Of a DNA stretch of 64,000 nt, positions 59,693 to 64,000 are shown one piece after another; position 1 is the stretch's first letter, and the number at the start of each line of letters is the position of its first letter. The stretch is taken from NCBI GenBank assembly GCA_947396885.1, contig OX377202.1:70032643-70096642 (forward strand), read 5' to 3'. The notes under the pieces were generated by a model. That model searched no databases. It saw nothing but the letters and a program-made list of their open reading frames with translations, and was not told where the DNA came from. The translations under genes and the position numbers were made by a program. Source of the stretch: Heligmosomoides polygyrus polygyrus. Its lineage: Eukaryota; Nematoda; Chromadorea; Rhabditida; Heligmosomidae.

Positions 59693-60939
59693 AACAACGG
59701 TCCATGTTCTCCGCGCTCTTACTCGACCAGATTACAGTTTCCCCTACTCGCAATAACACCATTCAATTCAGCATGAAAAGCTGGACCGAATGGTATCTAG
59801 CATGGCCCAATTCTAAGATATCGATCTTCCATGACGTCATCGTCCGCGCAGGCTCGGCCTGGGCGCCACGTCCTCGATGGGAAATCGTCGAAAAATCCAT
59901 TTGTCTGAAATTGGATGGGAGTAACACCGTTCGATAGAGCTCTTCGAGTTGAAGAGAACGGTGCCATAGCAAGAGTCGAAAGCTCAAATCTGGGTGAGTA
60001 AGAGCGCAAGAAACTCTAACCGCTATCTTACGCCGCTCTAAACTGGTAGATGAGGCCAAGCCAGTTCAGGCAGATGAGGAGCTGTGAGCATGGCATCGTA
60101 AAGTGCCTTCAGTGTTCTGCTAGAATACGCGCTTGCATGCCGTTAGCACGTCGCGTCTTCCTGCAGGGGGTCGACTGAAATCGGAAAAAATCGTGTCACA
60201 CACGGCAAACCTGCGTTTTCGCGCCGCTATAATTTCGCTTTTTTGCAAGCTATAACGCTGCACTTTCGCGCACTATTGAAACTTTCTACTGCCTACAAAA
60301 TCCACGAGCCGCAGCCGGAACGATTCGATCTCAACAGAGTTATTGCGCTCCGAACACACTCGCGCGTGCAATTTGCGAGTGGTCGCGCCCACTCGATTGA
60401 TAGGCTCCATTCTATATGCATTGTTCACGGCGCACTCCAAAGGCAAGCTGGACAGGCTAGGAGCATTTCCTAAGCAGAACGGCTGGAAATTTCTATAAAA
60501 CTTCCCAAACGGTCACTATACAGGCTCTCGCGCCCACTCGATTGATAGGTTCGATTCTATATGCATTGTTCACGGCGCACTCCTAAGACAAGATGAACAG
60601 TCTTAAGGCAATTTCTGAGTAGATCGGCTGGATATTTCGATAAAACTCTCCAAACTGTCACTCTACAGGCTCTCGCGCCCACTCGATTGATTATGTCCGG
60701 CCTATATACATTGTTCAACTTTATTGATTTATATGTCAAAAGATAGAGCTCGGCCTGCTGAGCTCAAATGTATGTTTCTTTTTACAAGTGCTTAATTTTA
60801 AAGAAAGTTATATAAAAAAGCCGCTTTGGAACGCTCCAAAGCGGCTTTTTCGGGAATTGACCAAAAGACATGCGCGGTACTGTAGTTTCTGAAAAGACAG
60901 ATACTATATTCAACATCTGAAACGAAAAACGCCGCAGTT

Positions 60940-61880
60940 CGTAGTATCAGCGCTGCCTTTGGGGAGGGTTACGCTAAGGAACGCGCAATTCGCTACTGGT
61001 TCGAAAGGTTTCGATCTGGAGATGAAAGCCTCGAAGACGAAGACCGAGGTAGGCCGCCATCACTCCTTCACCATGACCAATTCAAAACCATGCTGGAAGC
61101 GGGTCCGCGTCAAACTGTGAGAGAGCTGGCACAGAATTTCGCCGTCGACGGCAGCACTCTCACTCGCCACTTAAATGCGATCGGAAAATGAAAGGAATTG
61201 GATAAATGGATGCCGCACGACTGACCGCCGGGCAGATGCTGAAGCGCCACGATACCTGTGTTTCGTTAAGGCAGCGCAGTCGAAGGGACCCTTTTTCTGA
61301 CAGGATTCGTGACATGCGGCGAAAAGTGGATCCTTTACGACAATCGTAGTCGTTCTGCACAATGGTTGGACAAGAATGAAAGTTCCAAGGAGATGCCGGG
61401 AGAAACCAGGTCTCCCCATCCAAGGAAGACCATGGTGATCGTGCGGTGGAAAATGGCTTGTACAGTCCATTAGAAGTTCTTGAAGACTGGAGAGACTATC
61501 ACAGCGCAGAAGTACTGTGCTGAAATTGAAGTGATGCACTGAAAGTTGACCGAAAAACAGCAGGCTCTGGTCAATTGAGGAGGCCCAATCCTAGTGCATG
61601 ACAACGCGCGTCCGCAGTTTGAAAAATTGTTGTCCAGAAACTGGATGAATTGGAATACGAAACTCTGCCATATCCAGCATATTCACCTGATCTGTTCCCT
61701 TCCGATTACCATTTTCAAGCATTTAGATTGTCATGTGAAGAATAGAAAATTGAGCAACCAAGATGATGTCAAAAATGACTTCTTACGTTTTATTAATTCT
61801 CATAGCTCTGATTTTTACAATAATGAAATGTACAAGTTATTGCGCGCACGCTTTCAGACCTCCTTTTCAAGCTTTTAAAT
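60940..61880 (+). pseudogene. mariner-family transposase pseudogene
   Basis: Frame-shifted pieces follow the mariner order. The helix-turn-helix region has RYWFERFRSGDESLEDEDRG (61000-61050) and AGPRQTVRELAQNF. Then come EKWILYDNRSRSAQWLDKNE (about 61320), HDNARPQ (61597) and SPDLFPSDYHF (about 61687). The C-terminal DDVKNDFLRFINSHSSDFYNN ends near 61880. Of the DD34D triad, the first Asp is Gly here (GGC at 61318-61320); the other two are kept. Several stops and indels are present. The inverted ends were not found. Confidence 0.88.
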
Positions 61881-61884
61881 AAGC

Positions 61885-63785
61885 GTTCAGCAAAAACTGA
61901 CTGTGCTTCTGGATTCCACTCACAGGGCCTCACATCTTGCCAAAATAACATCGCAAAAGCTCACCATAAGTTGGGAACCTTTCCTTGTAAGTAAGAATGT
62001 TGGAGCTCTCTTCCACTGCTTTACTGTACATCCACAACGAATTTAAAATGGGAACATCCCTTGAAGCGGAAGAAAAACTGCGTTTTTGGGGACATATTGA
62101 AGAACTAGCGTTTGAGCTGCTCCTAAAACTCTTTTATCGTTCGAGAAAGGTGCTTTTCTCAGCTAACTCATCATCTGAAGATGCTTGCAGGGGAGAGCGT
62201 GGTTAGTGAGAAAGGATGTCTTGAACGTGGCCATTGCGAGCAGTTGGATTAAATATGTGATCAGATTAAAATTATCCGAATAAAGTAGTGTTTAGTGTTA
62301 CTATGATAGTCACAGCAAGCTGAATTCAGTTCTTTTGAGAGAAATAGAGAATTCCGGATTTCGCCGAAATCGGCTGGTGGAGTGAGGAAGGTGTCAATGG
62401 GAGTTTTGGAGAGGTCGGAAATCAATTAGGAGCCCTCCAGACGAAAATGCCCCATAACTAGGTCATAGTTTGTCGAACTGAGCGCGGTTTGGAAGCATCG
62501 AAGGCGCAGTGAAGAGGCGGTACTAATGGTGTTAACGCCAATACACAGGAGTAGATTTAAAGGAAGTTATCTCAAAGCGACGCTTTGTGACGGATTAATC
62601 CGTCGCAAAGCGTCTTTCTTTCAAAGAGTTTCAGCGGTATATAACGCAGGGGGGAGTTATATTTCTCCCACAAACTGCCACCTACGAGCACTACAACGCT
62701 CAGTTAGCTGACAAAGGGAGGTGCCTATTCACAGTTAGAAGTGAGAACAGTTCAGCCTATCCCAGTAGATTGTACTGACAACTCGTGCTCGATTACTGTG
62801 CGCCTAAAGATGTGATGCATCTGAAAGGTCGAAAGATCCTAACCGCCTACATAGTGAGCCAAAGTAACTAAAAATACTTCCATAGCAACAGCGAGACTTG
62901 GAGATGAGAGCGCATGAAGATGTCCCGAATTCTTTTTCTCCCAGGAAATTTGATCGGAGCACGAAAGGGCGCTCAACCACATTGCAGACATCCTTCGTGC
63001 AAGACTTCCGCTTCTGGAGTCGACAAATTTCTATAATAGCCCAGATCTTCTCTCGTGCTACTCGCCTTTCGCATTCCGATAACGATCGGGAAAAGTGAAA
63101 GGAATGAAAGCTGCTGCGACGAACACGTAACTGCAGTGGGCCAAAGCTGCCCAAAGAATTGAACAGCTTCTCAACAGCAGACGCATGCAAGAACCCCCAG
63201 ACAGGTTTATGAACAGGAAGAACACGCTTTTTCCATCAGAGGCTCGTCCCATGTCGAAAAGCAGGAAGCTTAGAGCAGGTAGCATCTGTTACTGCAAAGC
63301 TTCTCGTGGCCATGTACCATCCGAAAAAGTGCAATCTAGTGAGCGATAATGATGCTGTTGATCGACTATGTGAAGAATGTTCGTTCTACGTAGCTTCTTG
63401 CAAAGCGCCACCAGTGATACACTCGCTTCTGAATTGATTCCAGAGTCAGAATCACTTCTACACTTTTTACTCGCATTCAAATATTTCAACATGGTACATC
63501 TCCCGAGAACGAGTAAGATGGTGATCAATAAAAATGTTTACGGTGGGACACAATGGATGGCAAACTTCGTCATATTAAGGAATAGGGTATGATATTGAAA
63601 CCACGCACAAACTTAGAGATTGTCAACGTTGAAACCTAACCTCTAAACATTTGCACGTTTTCTCTAAACCCAGCTATCTGCCTTTCAAAATGTCGAAGTT
63701 TCGGCAACAGCCATTATCGGTCTTACAAGGAAAGCTTCCAAAGTGTCCATGAGCTTTTGCGATGCAATTTTCACGGGATATAGGG
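61885..63785. other. Stretch without recognised genes
   Basis: No family motif was found. It contains a near-perfect palindrome at 62579-62614 (GACGCTTTGTGACGGATT and its inverse, one mismatch). Confidence 0.4.
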
Positions 63786-63789
63786 TCCA

Positions 63790-64000
63790 TGTAGGGGCGC
63801 GCGTAGCGCAGTCGGAGGAGGCGCGACTGTCGCGTGCACCCGATACCAGGTTCCTGGTTCGGATTTCCCGCCCAGGCTAACCAAGCCTTCCATCCCACCG
63901 GGGTCGGCGAATTGGTACCAGACTTGTCTGGAAAGGATAAAGCGCTGACTTGTTCATCGGCTGGCCACCGCAAGTCATTGTATGGCCAAATAGGCATTCA
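63790..64000 (+). mobile_element. tRNA-derived SINE, family 1
   Basis: A head with GGGCGCGCG and CGCCC able to pair as an acceptor stem, box A-like TAGCGCAGTCGG (63804-63815) and box B-like GGTTCGGATTTCC (63856-63868). The body (GTACCAGACTTGTCTGG, TGACTTGTTCATCGGCTGG, CATTGTATGGCC) matches the minus-strand copy at 48600-48882 and continues to the window edge. Confidence 0.78.

Larger units (their letters stand above)
57750..60882. mobile_element. 3.1-kb foldback element with long inverted arms, TA target duplication
   Basis: The ends CAGTACCGCGCATGTCTT are inverted and abut TA (57748-57749, 60883-60884), as in Tc1/mariner. Each arm then has a perfect hairpin built on AAGCCGCTTTGG (57786-57815; 60812-60848). 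Next come tandem units of about 160 bp with ATCAATCGAGTGGGCGCGAG and GCGCCGTGAACAATGC (about three on the left, two on the right). Inner blocks contain TATCTTACGCCGCTCTAAAC, present once inverted near 58775 and twice direct near 59325 and 60030. A separate palindrome lies at 59600-59690. No transposase frame was recognised. Confidence 0.85.

Noticed and set aside
1..64000. A CRISPR array or bacterial-type gene cluster
   Set aside because: The tandem repeats found (48 bp, about 112 bp, about 160 bp) lack unique spacers of uniform size, and the genes are spliced eukaryotic ones.

Overview
The window looks like nuclear DNA from a parasitic nematode, most likely a clade V strongylid such as a hookworm. 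This is inferred from family memory, not from a search. The evidence is: short coding exons split by introns with TTTCAG-type acceptors, a likely spliced-leader acceptor, RTE, CR1-like and BEL/Pao-like retroelement remains, many small inverted-repeat transposons, and tRNA-derived SINEs. There is no prokaryotic organisation, no operon and no CRISPR array.

Only two host genes can be supported. (1) On the minus strand, from 17847 to beyond the left edge, a split gene encodes a protein with a Tyr/Asn/Pro-rich N-terminus, an RGG-rich middle and a NADAR (YbiA-like) domain. Twelve exons are assembled here and every splice phase agrees; the 3' end lies outside the window. (2) On the plus strand, 26849-32088, a complete 12-exon orthologue of RBBP5, the WD40 subunit of SET1/MLL (COMPASS) histone H3K4 methyltransferases. 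One of its introns needs a GC donor. The two genes are about 9 kb apart and show no sign of working together.

Most of the rest is dead or non-autonomous mobile DNA, much of it nested. 1-17.8 kb: NADAR gene introns, holding a Penelope-type hammerhead-like tail (4.8 kb), a snap-back Tc1-like palindrome (7.3-9.0 kb), a TA-flanked inverted-repeat element (10.1 kb), an RTE copy (11.3-13.7 kb), a SINE (15.6 kb) and a MITE (17.3 kb). 17.9-26.8 kb: intergenic, with SINEs, tandem modules and Harbinger-type MITEs. 32-43 kb: a BEL/Pao-like LTR element whose 5' LTR is split by a CR1-like element, then a piggyBac-type MITE. 43-49.4 kb: tRNA-Gly-like repeats, a second RTE-like element, and a CR1 3' end hit by a SINE. 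51-52.4 kb: a third RTE copy with a MITE in its reverse transcriptase. 54.8-57.7 kb: a second CR1-like element with a hairpin MITE in its reverse transcriptase. 57.7-60.9 kb: a 3.1-kb foldback element. 60.9-61.9 kb: a mariner transposase pseudogene.

The most informative pattern is a set of seven inverted-repeat elements whose ends begin (A)GGC or GGGCC and which are flanked by exactly CTG or TTA. Both fit the PIF/Harbinger target-duplication rule (CWG or TWA). In four cases the interrupted host repeat can be read straight across the insertion.
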